Below are positions 18,194 to 27,708 of a DNA stretch of 63,765 bases, in pieces. The notes beneath the pieces are model-generated. The model was not told the DNA's origin, did not search any database, and worked only from the letters and a program-made list of their open reading frames with translations. Origin of the DNA: Hyphococcus sp. Lineage in GTDB: Bacteria; Pseudomonadota; Alphaproteobacteria; Caulobacterales; Parvularculaceae. Position 1 is the stretch's first letter. Each line of letters begins with the position of its first letter. The stretch covers positions 1-63,765 of the forward strand of contig JAJFGE010000092.1 of assembly GCA_021776295.1 (NCBI GenBank). Reading direction: 5' to 3'. Both the position numbers and the translations under genes were made by a program.

Positions 18194-21100
18194 ATGACTG
18201 ATTTCGTCACGACATATGCAGAGCGCCGCGCGCGCCTTATCGCTGGAAACGCCTATGATCCGGCCTCGGAACATGACGCCTGCGGCGTTGGCCTGGTGGC
18301 GGCGCTCGATGCGCGTCCGCGCCGCGAGGTTGTGGAGATGGCGATTGCTGCGCTGAAAGCGGTGTGGCATCGCGGCGCCATTGATGCTGACGGGAAAACT
18401 GGCGACGGCGCAGGCATTCGTCTTAATGTCCCGCAAGGCTTGTTTCGGTCTTTCGTTGAGCGCACCGGCCACCGCCCCGGCGAGCAAGATATCTGCGTAG
18501 GCATGGTGTTTTTGCCGCGGACGAATTTTGCGGCGCAAGATGCCGCGCGCGCCATTGTTGAATCGGAAATTCTGCGCCGCGGCTTTTATATTTACGGCTG
18601 GCGCCAGGCGCCGGTGAATGCTGCCTGCCTTGGCGAGAAAGCCAATGCGACGCGCCCCGGCATCGAGCAGATTTTGTTCTGTGATCCGAAAGGGCGCGAG
18701 CAGGAAGAGCTTGATATCGCCCTATATATTGTCAGACGACGGATAGAACAGCAGGCCCGCGAGCAAGGCATGCACGAGCTATATATCTGTTCGCTGTCAT
18801 CGCAAGATGTTGTTTATAAAGGCATGTTCCTGGCCGAAGATATCGATGAGTTTTATACTGACCTGAAAGACGAGCGCTTTGTCTCGCGGGTGGCGATTTT
18901 TCATCAGCGCTATTCGACCAACACGTTTCCGGAATGGCGCCTCGCGCAACCGTTCCGCATGCTCGCCCATAATGGCGAGATCAATACGCTTAAAGGCAAC
19001 ACCAACTGGATGAAAAGTCATGAAATCGCGATGACGTCGGAGACCTTTGGCGAAGACGACCATTATACCAAGCCGGTGATCCAGCCCGGCTCGTCGGATT
19101 CTGCAGCGCTCGACCAGGTGTTTGAGCTTCTGGTGCGCGCCGGACGCACCGCGCCGATGGCCAAGACGCTACTGATCCCCGAGGCATGGTCGAAACGCGG
19201 CTCGGTGATGCCGTCGCAATGGCGTGCGCTGTTTGAATATTGCAACGCGGTGATGGAGCCATGGGACGGCCCGGCGGCAATCGCTGCTTATGACGGACGC
19301 TGGGCGGTTGCGGGTCTCGACCGCAGTGGGCTCAGGCCGTTGCGCTACGCCATCACCGAGGATGGCATTCTGGCGGTCGGATCAGAGGCCGGCATGTGTC
19401 CGCTGGAGGGGCGCAAGGTCAAAAAGCGCGGCGCCCTCGGGCCCGGTCAGATGATTGCTGTCGATATGGAAGAAGCAAGGTTCTATAATTCCGACGATAT
19501 TCTGAATCGTCTCGCCAATCGCTTTCCGTATAAGGAATGGTTGGAAAACATTGTAGAACTCGATCCCCAAATTGGCCCAGGCGCTGAAGATCGTTTGTTC
19601 GAAAGTGAAAATCTCGCACGCCGTCAGGCCGGCGCCGGTTATGATATGGAGGAGCTGGAGCTGATCTTGCGGCCCCTGGTCGAAGACGCCAAGGAGGCTG
19701 TCGGCTCCATGGGCGACGATACGCCGATTGCAGTTTTGTCTAATAATTATCGACCCTTATCGCATTTTTTTCGGCAGAATTTCAGCCAGGTCACCAATCC
19801 GCCAATCGATCCGTTGCGCGAGCACGGGGTGATGAGCCTGAAGACGCGGTTTAAAAACCTTGGCAATATTCTGGCGATAAATAAAACGCAGACGGACGTT
19901 TTCGTGCTGGAAAGCCCGATTTTAACCAACGGTATGTTTGCGCGACTGAAGGGTTTCCTCGATCAGAAGATTGTCGAAATCGATTGCACCTATGAGGTCG
20001 CGGCAGCAACGGGCAATGGCGAGGCGTTGCGCGATGCTTTGAAGCGCATCCGTGCAGAAGCAGCAGCGGCGGTCAAGGCAGGCGCCGGGCATGTGATCCT
20101 GACGGATGAATATCAGGGGCGGGGCCGCATTGCTGTACCAATGATCCTCGTCGCCGGCGGTGTTCACGCCCATCTTACCAATGCCGGCAGTCGGTCTTTT
20201 TGCTCGATCATCGTGCGCTCGGCCGAATGCATAGACTCGCATTATCTCGCCGTTCTGGTCGGCGCCGGCGCGACGGTGGTCAATCCCTATCTCGCCTTTG
20301 ACAGCATCGCTGATGCGCAAGCGAAGGGGCGCTATGGCAGCCGCTCGCTTAGCGATTGCGTTATCAATTATAAGGTCGGCCTTGAGGCGGGCCTGATGAA
20401 AATTATTTCTAAGATGGGGATCTCGGTGATTTCATCCTACCGCGGCGGCTGCAATTTTGAAGCGCTGGGCCTGTCGCGCACATTGGTGGGAGATTTTTTT
20501 CCCGGCATGACCAGCCGGATTTCCGGGATCGGCCTTGCCGGGCTGGAACAAAAAACCGCAGAGCTGCACGCGGCGGCATGGCAAGGCGAAGCGCCGCCGC
20601 TGCCGGTCGGTGGGTTTTTTCGCCAGCGCAGTCGTGGCGAACATCATATTGTCCAGGCCGGGTTGGTGAGCGATTTGCAAACCGCCGTGCGCGATGACGA
20701 TGCTACGGCCTATGCGCGTTATTCGGATGCGCTAAAAGACCAGCCGCCATCGCATATTCGCGACCTGTTGCGCGCCCGCCCGGCGGGCGACGCCGTCAGC
20801 CTTGATGATGTGGAAACCGCGAACGATACTCGCCAGCGTTTTTTAACGCCGGGGATGTCGCTTGGCGCCCTGTCGCCGGAAGCCCATGGCGCCTTGAACA
20901 TCGCCATGAACCGCATCGGCGCCAAGTCAGTTTCCGGCGAGGGCGGCGAAGACCCGGAGCGCTATACGCCGCGTCCGAATGGCGACAACGCCAACTCGGT
21001 GGTGAAACAGATCGCATCGGGACGGTTTGGCGTTACCGCGGAATATCTAAACCAGTGCCGCGAGATTGAAATTAAAGTCGCCCAAGGCGCCAAGCCCGGC

Positions 21101-22705
21101 GAGGGCGGGCAGCTGCCGGGATTTAAGGTCACCGAGTTCATCGCCCGCATGCGATTGGCGACGCCCGGCGTGACATTGATTTCGCCGCCGCCGCATCACG
21201 ACATTTATTCGATCGAGGATCTGGCGCAGTTAATTTACGATCTGAAACAGATCAATCCCGACGCACGGGTCTGCGTGAAATTAGTCTCCGCGACCGGCAT
21301 TGGCGCCATCGCTGCCGGCGTCGCCAAAGCCAAAGCCGATATCATTTTGATATCCGGCAATGTCGGCGGCACCGGCGCCAGCGCCCAGACTTCGATAAAA
21401 TTCGCCGGCGCGCCATGGGAGCTGGGACTGTCGGAAGCCCACCAGGTCCTTACCCTGAACAATTTGCGCGAGCAGGTGACGCTCAGAACTGATGGCGGCA
21501 TCCGCACCGGCCGTGATATTGTCGTCGCCGCGATGTTGGGCGCGGAAGAATACGGCATCGGCACAATTTCTCTCATCGCGCTCGGCTGTCTCATGGTGCG
21601 TCAGTGCCATTCAAACACCTGTCCAGTCGGGATTTGCACGCAGGATGACGCGTTGCGCGAACGTTTTGCCGGCGCGCCGGACCATGTTGTGAATCTCATG
21701 ACGTTCCTCGCTGAAGAAACGCGGCAGATATTAGCCTCGCTTGGCGCCCGTTCGCTTGAAGACATTATCGGCCGCGCCGATCTTCTCGATCAGGTGTCGC
21801 GTGGCGCCGCGCATCTTGATGACCTCGATCTCAATCCGATCCTCATACGCGCCGAAGCCGGAGAGCGCCCGAGGCGGTCAACGCGCAAAGGCCGAAACAG
21901 CGTTGAAGACACGCTCGACCAGCGCATCATGCCGGAAATTGCGCCGTTCCTAGAGCGGAGTGAGAAGATGCAGCTTTCCTATCCGGTGAAAAATACCGAC
22001 CGGGCGATTGGCGCGCGGATTTCTTCCCACATCGTTCGCAAGTTTAACAAAGGCGAGCTGTGCGAAGGCCATTTGACTATCCGGCTTACAGGTTCGGCCG
22101 GTCAGTCTCTCGGCGCCTTTAGCGCGCGCGGGTTGAAGTTGATCGTTGATGGCGAGGCTAATGATTATGTCGGCAAAGGGCTTTCCGGCGCCAGCATCGT
22201 GGTGCGCCCGGAAGCCGCACGCGCCGGCGCCGGCGATGCGATCATCGGCAATACCTGTCTTTATGGCGCGACGTCGGGTGCGCTGTTTGCGGCGGGCCGC
22301 GCGGGCGGGCGGTTTGCGGTTCGCAACTCCGGGGCGGTCACAGTGATTGAGGGCTGTTCGGCCAATGGCTGTGAATATATGACCGGCGGCGTTGCGGTTA
22401 TTCTAGGCCGCGTCGGCGCCAACTTTGCCGCTGGGATGACCGGCGGACGGGCTTTCGTTTTTGACGAAGCGTTGCTGTTCGAAGGCGTTGTCAACCCGGA
22501 CAGTGTCGCCTGGCGGCGGTTTTCCCATGGCGACGACGACAAGGAATGCCGTGCTCTAATTGAACGCCACTGGCGTGAGACCCGCTCGCCAAAAGCGCGC
22601 GGCCTGCTCGACGACTGGTCCAATGCGGCGGCAAAATTCTGGGTCATCGAGCCGCTTGAAACGCTCGCGCGCAAACAGATTGCGGACGTCGCCCAATTAG
22701 CGTGA
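18194..22705 (+). CDS. gltB: glutamate synthase [NADPH] large subunit
   Basis: GltB makes two glutamates from glutamine and 2-oxoglutarate. The 1503-residue protein has a short propeptide before the nucleophile C30 (HDACGVGLVA) of the class II amidotransferase domain. A central domain, the FMN-binding synthase domain (GGEDPERYTPRPNGDN, KPGEGGQLPG) and a 3Fe-4S cluster motif (CHSNTCPVGIC) follow. The C-terminal beta-helix (GXXG) domain is complete. Length and domain order are standard. It is the last gene of the nitrogen cluster. Confidence 0.97.
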   Translation: MTDFVTTYAERRARLIAGNAYDPASEHDACGVGLVAALDARPRREVVEMAIAALKAVWHRGAIDADGKTGDGAGIRLNVPQGLFRSFVERTGHRPGEQDICVGMVFLPRTNFAAQDAARAIVESEILRRGFYIYGWRQAPVNAACLGEKANATRPGIEQILFCDPKGREQEELDIALYIVRRRIEQQAREQGMHELYICSLSSQDVVYKGMFLAEDIDEFYTDLKDERFVSRVAIFHQRYSTNTFPEWRLAQPFRMLAHNGEINTLKGNTNWMKSHEIAMTSETFGEDDHYTKPVIQPGSSDSAALDQVFELLVRAGRTAPMAKTLLIPEAWSKRGSVMPSQWRALFEYCNAVMEPWDGPAAIAAYDGRWAVAGLDRSGLRPLRYAITEDGILAVGSEAGMCPLEGRKVKKRGALGPGQMIAVDMEEARFYNSDDILNRLANRFPYKEWLENIVELDPQIGPGAEDRLFESENLARRQAGAGYDMEELELILRPLVEDAKEAVGSMGDDTPIAVLSNNYRPLSHFFRQNFSQVTNPPIDPLREHGVMSLKTRFKNLGNILAINKTQTDVFVLESPILTNGMFARLKGFLDQKIVEIDCTYEVAAATGNGEALRDALKRIRAEAAAAVKAGAGHVILTDEYQGRGRIAVPMILVAGGVHAHLTNAGSRSFCSIIVRSAECIDSHYLAVLVGAGATVVNPYLAFDSIADAQAKGRYGSRSLSDCVINYKVGLEAGLMKIISKMGISVISSYRGGCNFEALGLSRTLVGDFFPGMTSRISGIGLAGLEQKTAELHAAAWQGEAPPLPVGGFFRQRSRGEHHIVQAGLVSDLQTAVRDDDATAYARYSDALKDQPPSHIRDLLRARPAGDAVSLDDVETANDTRQRFLTPGMSLGALSPEAHGALNIAMNRIGAKSVSGEGGEDPERYTPRPNGDNANSVVKQIASGRFGVTAEYLNQCREIEIKVAQGAKPGEGGQLPGFKVTEFIARMRLATPGVTLISPPPHHDIYSIEDLAQLIYDLKQINPDARVCVKLVSATGIGAIAAGVAKAKADIILISGNVGGTGASAQTSIKFAGAPWELGLSEAHQVLTLNNLREQVTLRTDGGIRTGRDIVVAAMLGAEEYGIGTISLIALGCLMVRQCHSNTCPVGICTQDDALRERFAGAPDHVVNLMTFLAEETRQILASLGARSLEDIIGRADLLDQVSRGAAHLDDLDLNPILIRAEAGERPRRSTRKGRNSVEDTLDQRIMPEIAPFLERSEKMQLSYPVKNTDRAIGARISSHIVRKFNKGELCEGHLTIRLTGSAGQSLGAFSARGLKLIVDGEANDYVGKGLSGASIVVRPEAARAGAGDAIIGNTCLYGATSGALFAAGRAGGRFAVRNSGAVTVIEGCSANGCEYMTGGVAVILGRVGANFAAGMTGGRAFVFDEALLFEGVVNPDSVAWRRFSHGDDDKECRALIERHWRETRSPKARGLLDDWSNAAAKFWVIEPLETLARKQIADVAQLA

Positions 22706-22757
22706 CTTAATGCGGGTAGGGTGCTAGATCGCGCCGGGATGGCGACCGCGAGTAAAT

Positions 22758-23939
22758 ATGACGAATACTGAAGAATTCTACCGTATCAAACAGTTGCCGC
22801 CTTATGTGTTCGAGGAGGTCAACGCGCTGAAAGCAAGGCTTCGGGCGAGTGGGCGCGATATTATCGACCTCGGCATGGGCAATCCCGATATGCCGACGCC
22901 GCCGCATATCGTCGATAAGCTGATCGAGACGGCGCGCGATCCAAAGGCCCATCGCTATTCGGCCTCGCGCGGGATCATTGGCTTGCGCCGGGCGATGGCG
23001 CGCTATTATGAGCGGCGTTTCGGTGTTGGGCTGGATCCGGAAACGGAAGTCGTTGCGACCATCGGCTCCAAAGAAGGCTTCGCTAACCTCGCCCAGGCGA
23101 TCACCGCGCCGGGCGATATTATTTTGTCGCCCAACCCCGCATATCCGATTCACGCCTATGGCTTCATCATCGCCGGCGGAGTGATTGAAGCGATGCCAGC
23201 GTTGACGCCGGAGCAATATCTCTCCGGTCTCAGCGCAGCGATTGCCGCCAGCGCAACCAGCCCGCGCGCGATGGTCATCAACTATCCGTCAAACCCGACG
23301 GCGCAAACCGTGGAGCTTGAGTTTTACAAAGATGTGGTCGCGCTGGCGCGCAAGAATGACATCATCATCCTGTCCGACCTTGCCTATGGCGAGATATATT
23401 TTGACGCGCCGCCGCCCTCGATCCTGCAAGTAGAAAGCGCGAGGGAGATTGCAGTTGAAATCAATTCCCTGTCGAAAACCTTTGCCATGGCGGGATGGCG
23501 GATCGGCATGGCGGTCGGCAATCAGCGGCTGATCGCAGCGCTCGCTCGCGTCAAATCCTATCTCGATTACGGCGCCTTTACGCCGATCCAGGTCGCCGCC
23601 ATTGCCGCGCTTGATGGGCCGACGGATTGTATTGAGGAGATCCGCCAGACCTATCGCGCCCGCCGCGACACTGTCATCGAGCACTTTGCCATGGCCGGTT
23701 GGGAGATCCCGACGCCTGACGCATCGATGTTCGCCTGGGCCGAAATACCGGAGCAATATCGCAGCCTGGGCTCGGTAGAATTTGCAAAAATGCTGATGGA
23801 AAAGGCCGATGTCGCGGTCGCGCCTGGGCTCGGCTTTGGCGAATATGGCGACGGTCATGTGCGCATTAGTTTGGTCGAGAACCAGCAGCGCATTCGCCAG
23901 GCGGCGCGCAATATCAAGCGCGCGTTTCAAAATAATTAG
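22758..23939 (+). CDS. alaC: AlaC-like pyridoxal-phosphate aminotransferase (alanine or LL-DAP type)
   Basis: The 393-residue class I/II aminotransferase closely resembles E. coli AlaC. Shared segments include RIKQLPPYVF, IIDLGMGNPDMPTPPHIV, RYSASRGIIGLRRA, TIGSKEGFANL, the PLP lysine motif SLSKTFAMAGWRIG, and LENxxRIRQA-type LVENQQRIRQA near the end. AlaC makes alanine from pyruvate and glutamate. Related proteins are often labelled LL-diaminopimelate aminotransferase. It stands alone between gltB and the SAM riboswitch. Confidence 0.88.
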   Translation: MTNTEEFYRIKQLPPYVFEEVNALKARLRASGRDIIDLGMGNPDMPTPPHIVDKLIETARDPKAHRYSASRGIIGLRRAMARYYERRFGVGLDPETEVVATIGSKEGFANLAQAITAPGDIILSPNPAYPIHAYGFIIAGGVIEAMPALTPEQYLSGLSAAIAASATSPRAMVINYPSNPTAQTVELEFYKDVVALARKNDIIILSDLAYGEIYFDAPPPSILQVESAREIAVEINSLSKTFAMAGWRIGMAVGNQRLIAALARVKSYLDYGAFTPIQVAAIAALDGPTDCIEEIRQTYRARRDTVIEHFAMAGWEIPTPDASMFAWAEIPEQYRSLGSVEFAKMLMEKADVAVAPGLGFGEYGDGHVRISLVENQQRIRQAARNIKRAFQNN

Positions 23940-24042
23940 CCGCGTCAGATATGGTTTCTATACGACCGATCAGAAATTATATTGATCCGCTCGGGCGCCA
24001 TTAGACGATTAATGCAAACTTATTGCTTCGCAATATTTTCAG

Positions 24043-24070
24043 TTGACGCGCCAGATAATCTGACTAAACC
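24043..24070 (+). promoter_or_regulatory. candidate promoter of the metX-metB leader
   Basis: A TTGACG hexamer at 24043-24048 is followed after 16 nt by TAAACC at 24065-24070. Transcription would begin about 7 nt later, just at the 5' edge of the riboswitch. The -10 match is weak, so the call leans on position. Confidence 0.35.
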
Positions 24071-24077
24071 TCCCGGC

Positions 24078-24208
24078 AACTCATCAAGACCAGCTGAGGG
24101 ACAGGCCCTGTGACGCTGGGGCAACCGCTGAAAAGCCAGACCGGCTTTGAGGAAAGGTGCCAATTCCTTCGAGACGCCGATTTATCGGATGGTTTCGAGA
24201 GATGAGTC
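24078..24208 (+). promoter_or_regulatory. S-adenosylmethionine riboswitch, SAM-I (S-box) class
   Basis: The leader has the S-box core. P1 is CTCATC (24080-24085) paired with GATGAG (24201-24206), followed by AAGA. P2a is CCAGC/GCTGG (24090-24094/24115-24119) with the kink-turn GAGGGAC...GTGAC. The conserved GGCAACC lies near 24119-24125 and GGTGCCAATTCC near 24157-24168. P4 is a long hairpin capped by ATTTAT. This motif binds S-adenosylmethionine and lowers expression of methionine genes. It precedes metX-metB, its expected target. SAM-IV shares much of the core and is an alternative. Confidence 0.88.
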
Positions 24209-24241
24209 GGACGAGTGACGGCGATTTTCGTCCGATTAGGT

Positions 24242-24284
24242 CTCTGCGAATTGCTTTTTGAGCAATGGGTCGAGTGATGCAGAG
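24242..24284 (+). promoter_or_regulatory. putative expression platform: RBS-sequestering stem of metX
   Basis: CTCTGC (24242-24247) can pair with GCAGAG (24279-24284), which contains most of the metX Shine-Dalgarno AGAGG. An inner ATTGC/GCAAT stem (24250-24254/24262-24266) stabilises it. No U-tract terminator is present between the aptamer and metX. Control at translation initiation is therefore more likely than transcription termination. Confidence 0.5.
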
Positions 24285-24291
24285 GCGTGTG

Positions 24292-25284
24292 ATGAACAGT
24301 GCAATTCAAAAATTACCAGGCGCATATGCGCCAGCAGTGGCTGAGTTTTGCGATGTCAGCATTCTTCTGCCGGCAGATTTTGTGTTGGGCAGCTTTGAGA
24401 AGCTAAGCCGCGCCGAGCTGCGTTTGCGCATCCATGGCGATCTTGAAAAACCTGTGATAGCGGTCGCCGGCGGCGTTTCCGCGAGCCGGATTGTCGCCGA
24501 TGCGGGCAGCGAGAAAGGCTGGTGGCGCGATATTGTCGCGCGCGGCGGCGCCATCGACCTTGACCAGTTTTGCGTCCTTGGTTTTGACTTTCTGCCTGGG
24601 GATAGAGAGACCGCGCGCATGATTTCGACCGCCGATCAGGCCCGCGCGCTGGCGGCGGCGCTGACTTCACTGAAGATCAAGACGCTGTTTGCTTTTGCCG
24701 GGGCGTCCTATGGCGCCATGGTGGCGCTAGCCTTTGCCGCGGCCTATCCGGCCCGCGTCAAACATCTTTGCATTGTCTCAGCGGCGGCGAAGCCGCATCC
24801 GGCGACGACGGCGATGCGCGGGGTGCAGCGGCGGATCATTGATTTTGCGCAGCGCGTTGGCGAGCCACGCGAGGGCGTGCGTCTGGCGCGCCAGTTGGCG
24901 ATGATCAGCTATCGCACGCCGACGGAGTTCGAGACCCGGTTCAACCACAGGCCGGGCGCCGGCGTCGGTGATCCACATGAGGTTTGCGATTATCTGATTG
25001 CGCGCGGGCGCGCCTATCCGATGTCCGCCGAGCGCTATCTGACGCTATCGGATTCGGTTGATCGCCATTGCGTTGATCCGACAACAATTGATGCCGACAG
25101 TCTCTTGATGGCCGTTACAAGTGACCAGCTGGCGCCAGTGGACGACATGCGCAGCCTCGCGCGCGCGCTTCAAACCGCGACGCTTTATGAGATTGATTCC
25201 CTCTACGGCCACGACGCCTTCCTGAAAGAAGCCATCATCATTGGCCCTGTTATCAAAACTTTCCTTGAGGACCGCTTGCTATGA
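24292..25284 (+). CDS. metX: homoserine O-acyltransferase, MetX family
   Basis: MetX activates homoserine by acylation, the first committed step of methionine synthesis. The 330-residue alpha/beta hydrolase has the nucleophile elbow FAGASYGAMVALAFA and a triad Asp and His in VTSDQLAP and YGHDAFL. Transfer of acetyl or succinyl cannot be decided by eye. The ATG at 24292 has AGAGG 6 nt upstream; an in-frame ATG at 24265 lacks one. The last 4 nt overlap metB (ATGA). A SAM riboswitch lies upstream. Confidence 0.85.
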   Translation: MNSAIQKLPGAYAPAVAEFCDVSILLPADFVLGSFEKLSRAELRLRIHGDLEKPVIAVAGGVSASRIVADAGSEKGWWRDIVARGGAIDLDQFCVLGFDFLPGDRETARMISTADQARALAAALTSLKIKTLFAFAGASYGAMVALAFAAAYPARVKHLCIVSAAAKPHPATTAMRGVQRRIIDFAQRVGEPREGVRLARQLAMISYRTPTEFETRFNHRPGAGVGDPHEVCDYLIARGRAYPMSAERYLTLSDSVDRHCVDPTTIDADSLLMAVTSDQLAPVDDMRSLARALQTATLYEIDSLYGHDAFLKEAIIIGPVIKTFLEDRLL

Positions 25285-26549
25285 GCCACGACCTTCACGC
25301 CGAAACCCGGATTGCCTGCGCCGGCATATCGACCGACACCGCCCACAACAGCGTCTCGCCGCCGCTTCATCTGTCGGCCAATTATTATTGGAACGACCCA
25401 TGCGAGAAGCCGCAATATGATTATGCGCGCTCGGGAAACCCGACACGGTCGCAGTTGGAAGAAGCGCTTGCTTCGCTGGAGGGCGCTGCAAAAGGCGTTA
25501 TCACCGCATCGGGAATGGCGGCGGTTGATCTGGTGTTCAATCTCGTTAAGCCGGGCGATCTGGTTCTTGCGCCCCATGATTGTTATGGCGGCACCCACAG
25601 ATTGCTGACCGCGCGTGCAAAGTGCGGACATTTTAACGTGGCGTGGGTCGATCAGACCGACCCCGTAGCGTTCAAAGCCGCTTTTGTGCGGGGCCCGAAG
25701 CTGGTTCTGATTGAAACGCCGAGCAACCCGCTATTGCGTATCACCGACATTCGCGCGGTTGTCGCTCTCGCGAAGGATTGCGGCGCCATCATCGTCGCCG
25801 ACAACACATTTTTGTCACCGGCCCTGCAGCGCCCGCTGGAGCTGGGCTGCGATATTGTGGTTCATTCGACCACAAAGTTCATCAATGGCCACAGCGACGT
25901 GGTTGGCGGCGCGGTGTTGGCGCGCGAGGCAAAGCTTGGTGAGGAACTGGCCTGGTGGGCGAACTGCACCGGCGTTACCGGCGCCCCGTTTGATAGTTTT
26001 ATGACCTTGCGTGGTTTGCGCACGCTGTTTCCGCGCATTGAACGTCAGCAGATGACGGCGCGCGAAATTGTTGAAGGGCTTGTTCAAGACGGTCGCGTCG
26101 CGAAGATTTTCTTCCCTGGTCTTGCATCACATCCGGGCCATGAAATAGCCAAGGCGCAGCAAATGGGCTTCGGCTCTATGTTCTCGGTGGAATTCGCCGC
26201 CGGCGTTGATGTTCTGGAGCTGCTGCGCAGGCTGAAGATTTTCACCATTGCAGAATCTCTTGGCGGGTTTGAAAGCCTGGTTTGCGTGCCGGCGGTGATG
26301 ACCCATGCATCGATGACGCCGGAAGCGCGCGCAATTGCCGGTATATCTGATCGCCTGGTTCGGTTTTCCATCGGCCTAGAGCATGGCGAGGATCTCGCGC
26401 GTGATTTATTTCAGGCGCTGGAACACGCTTCAGTCAGCGGACGAGGTTTGAGGGGAGGAAGCTGTTTTGAAGAAAATGAGGATGCCCATCTGGCCGCGCC
26501 CGGCGGCAGTCAAGAATTTTCTTTGAAAAGCGCGCCGCCGCTCGCATAA
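25281..26549 (+). CDS. metB: cystathionine gamma-synthase / O-acylhomoserine lyase family enzyme
   Basis: The 422-residue Cys/Met-metabolism PLP enzyme joins acylhomoserine with cysteine to cystathionine, or with sulfide to homocysteine. Motifs include YDYARSGNPTRSQLE, the HSTTKFINGHSD lysine site and SLGGFESLVCVPAVMTHASM. It overlaps metX by 4 nt. A tail of about 35 residues after the usual end (LFQALEHA) contains RGLRGGSCFEENEDAH and has no known role. The activity choice between gamma-synthase and sulfhydrylase remains open. Confidence 0.88.
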   Translation: MSHDLHAETRIACAGISTDTAHNSVSPPLHLSANYYWNDPCEKPQYDYARSGNPTRSQLEEALASLEGAAKGVITASGMAAVDLVFNLVKPGDLVLAPHDCYGGTHRLLTARAKCGHFNVAWVDQTDPVAFKAAFVRGPKLVLIETPSNPLLRITDIRAVVALAKDCGAIIVADNTFLSPALQRPLELGCDIVVHSTTKFINGHSDVVGGAVLAREAKLGEELAWWANCTGVTGAPFDSFMTLRGLRTLFPRIERQQMTAREIVEGLVQDGRVAKIFFPGLASHPGHEIAKAQQMGFGSMFSVEFAAGVDVLELLRRLKIFTIAESLGGFESLVCVPAVMTHASMTPEARAIAGISDRLVRFSIGLEHGEDLARDLFQALEHASVSGRGLRGGSCFEENEDAHLAAPGGSQEFSLKSAPPLA

Positions 26550-26558
26550 CATTCGACT

Positions 26559-27704
26559 ATGGAAAAGACGGTTTCACCTGATGCAGCCCAAACGTTGCGC
26601 GCGGCAAAGCGGATTGTCGTCAAAGTCGGCTCAGCGATCCTCTGCGCCGAGGACGGCGCCGTGCGTGCGGCGTGGCTCGCCTCGCTGGCGGACGATATCG
26701 CGGCGTTGCGGGGCGACGGCTGTGAAGTGGTGGTCGTCACCTCGGGCGCGATTGCGCTGGGGCGAAAGCGCCTCGGTCTCGACCGCACCTTGCAGCTCGA
26801 CGAAAAACAAGCCGCCTCCGCCGCCGGGCAGGCGGCGCTGGCGCAAGCCTGGCAGCGCGCCTTTGACCCCCATGATACGCATATCGCACAGCTATTGCTA
26901 ACCCTTGACGACACCGAGAACCGCCGCCGCTATCTGAATGCGCGCGCAACTTTCCGCACACTGCTGGATTTAAAAGCGCTGCCCATGGTCAACGAGAACG
27001 ACACTGTCGCCACCAGCGAAATTCGCTATGGCGACAATGATCGGCTTGCCGCCCATGCGGCTCAGATTGTTGAAAGCGATGTGTTGATCATCCTCTCCGA
27101 TGTGGATGGACTTTATACGGCTGATCCGAGGAAAGACCCGGGTGCGAGGCACATTCCGGTGGTCGAGACGATAACGCCGGAGATTGAACAATCGGCGGCC
27201 GGACCGAATAAGGCGGCGGGCATTGGCTCCGGCGGCATGGCGTCGAAAATCGCCGCCGCGAAAATCGCCGGCGCCAACGGATGCGTGACGATTATTGCCG
27301 CCGGCGCGCGCCTCAATCCGATTGCGGCGATCAGGGATGGAGCAGCGGCGACGCTGTTGCGCGCAACCGGAAACCCGGAGCGGGCGCGCCGCCAATGGAT
27401 CGGCGGGCGCATCAAACCGGCGGGAACGATTACGATTGACGCAGGCGCGGCGATGGCGTTGGCGGGTGGTGCAAGCCTGTTGCCGGCTGGCGTCGTTGCG
27501 GTTGCCGGAGATTTCTCGCGTGGCGACGCGGTGACGATCATTGCGCCAGGCAGTAAGGTTTTGGGCCAGGGACTGTCCGCTTATTTTTCCGACGAGATCA
27601 GAAAAATAGCTGGACGAAGGTCAGATGAACTGGAAGAAATCCTTGGCTATCGCCGCCGTCCGGCAGTGGTAGAAAAGAACGATCTGGTTTTGCGAACGGA
27701 GTAG
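26559..27704 (+). CDS. proB: glutamate 5-kinase
   Basis: ProB phosphorylates glutamate as the first step of proline synthesis. The 381-residue protein has an N-terminal amino-acid kinase domain (VKVGSAIL, VVTSGAIALG, PMVNENDTVAT, GIGSGGMASKIAAAKIA). A C-terminal PUA domain (about 290-370) completes it. Length is normal for the two-domain form. It follows metB by 9 nt and precedes proA by 4 nt. Confidence 0.95.
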   Translation: MEKTVSPDAAQTLRAAKRIVVKVGSAILCAEDGAVRAAWLASLADDIAALRGDGCEVVVVTSGAIALGRKRLGLDRTLQLDEKQAASAAGQAALAQAWQRAFDPHDTHIAQLLLTLDDTENRRRYLNARATFRTLLDLKALPMVNENDTVATSEIRYGDNDRLAAHAAQIVESDVLIILSDVDGLYTADPRKDPGARHIPVVETITPEIEQSAAGPNKAAGIGSGGMASKIAAAKIAGANGCVTIIAAGARLNPIAAIRDGAAATLLRATGNPERARRQWIGGRIKPAGTITIDAGAAMALAGGASLLPAGVVAVAGDFSRGDAVTIIAPGSKVLGQGLSAYFSDEIRKIAGRRSDELEEILGYRRRPAVVEKNDLVLRTE

Positions 27705-27708
27705 ATTT

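Noticed and set aside
24022-24040. Terminator after the aminotransferase gene (ATTGC-TTC-GCAAT then ATTTTC)
   Set aside because: The stem is only 5 A/T-rich base pairs and the T-run is broken; too weak to call.
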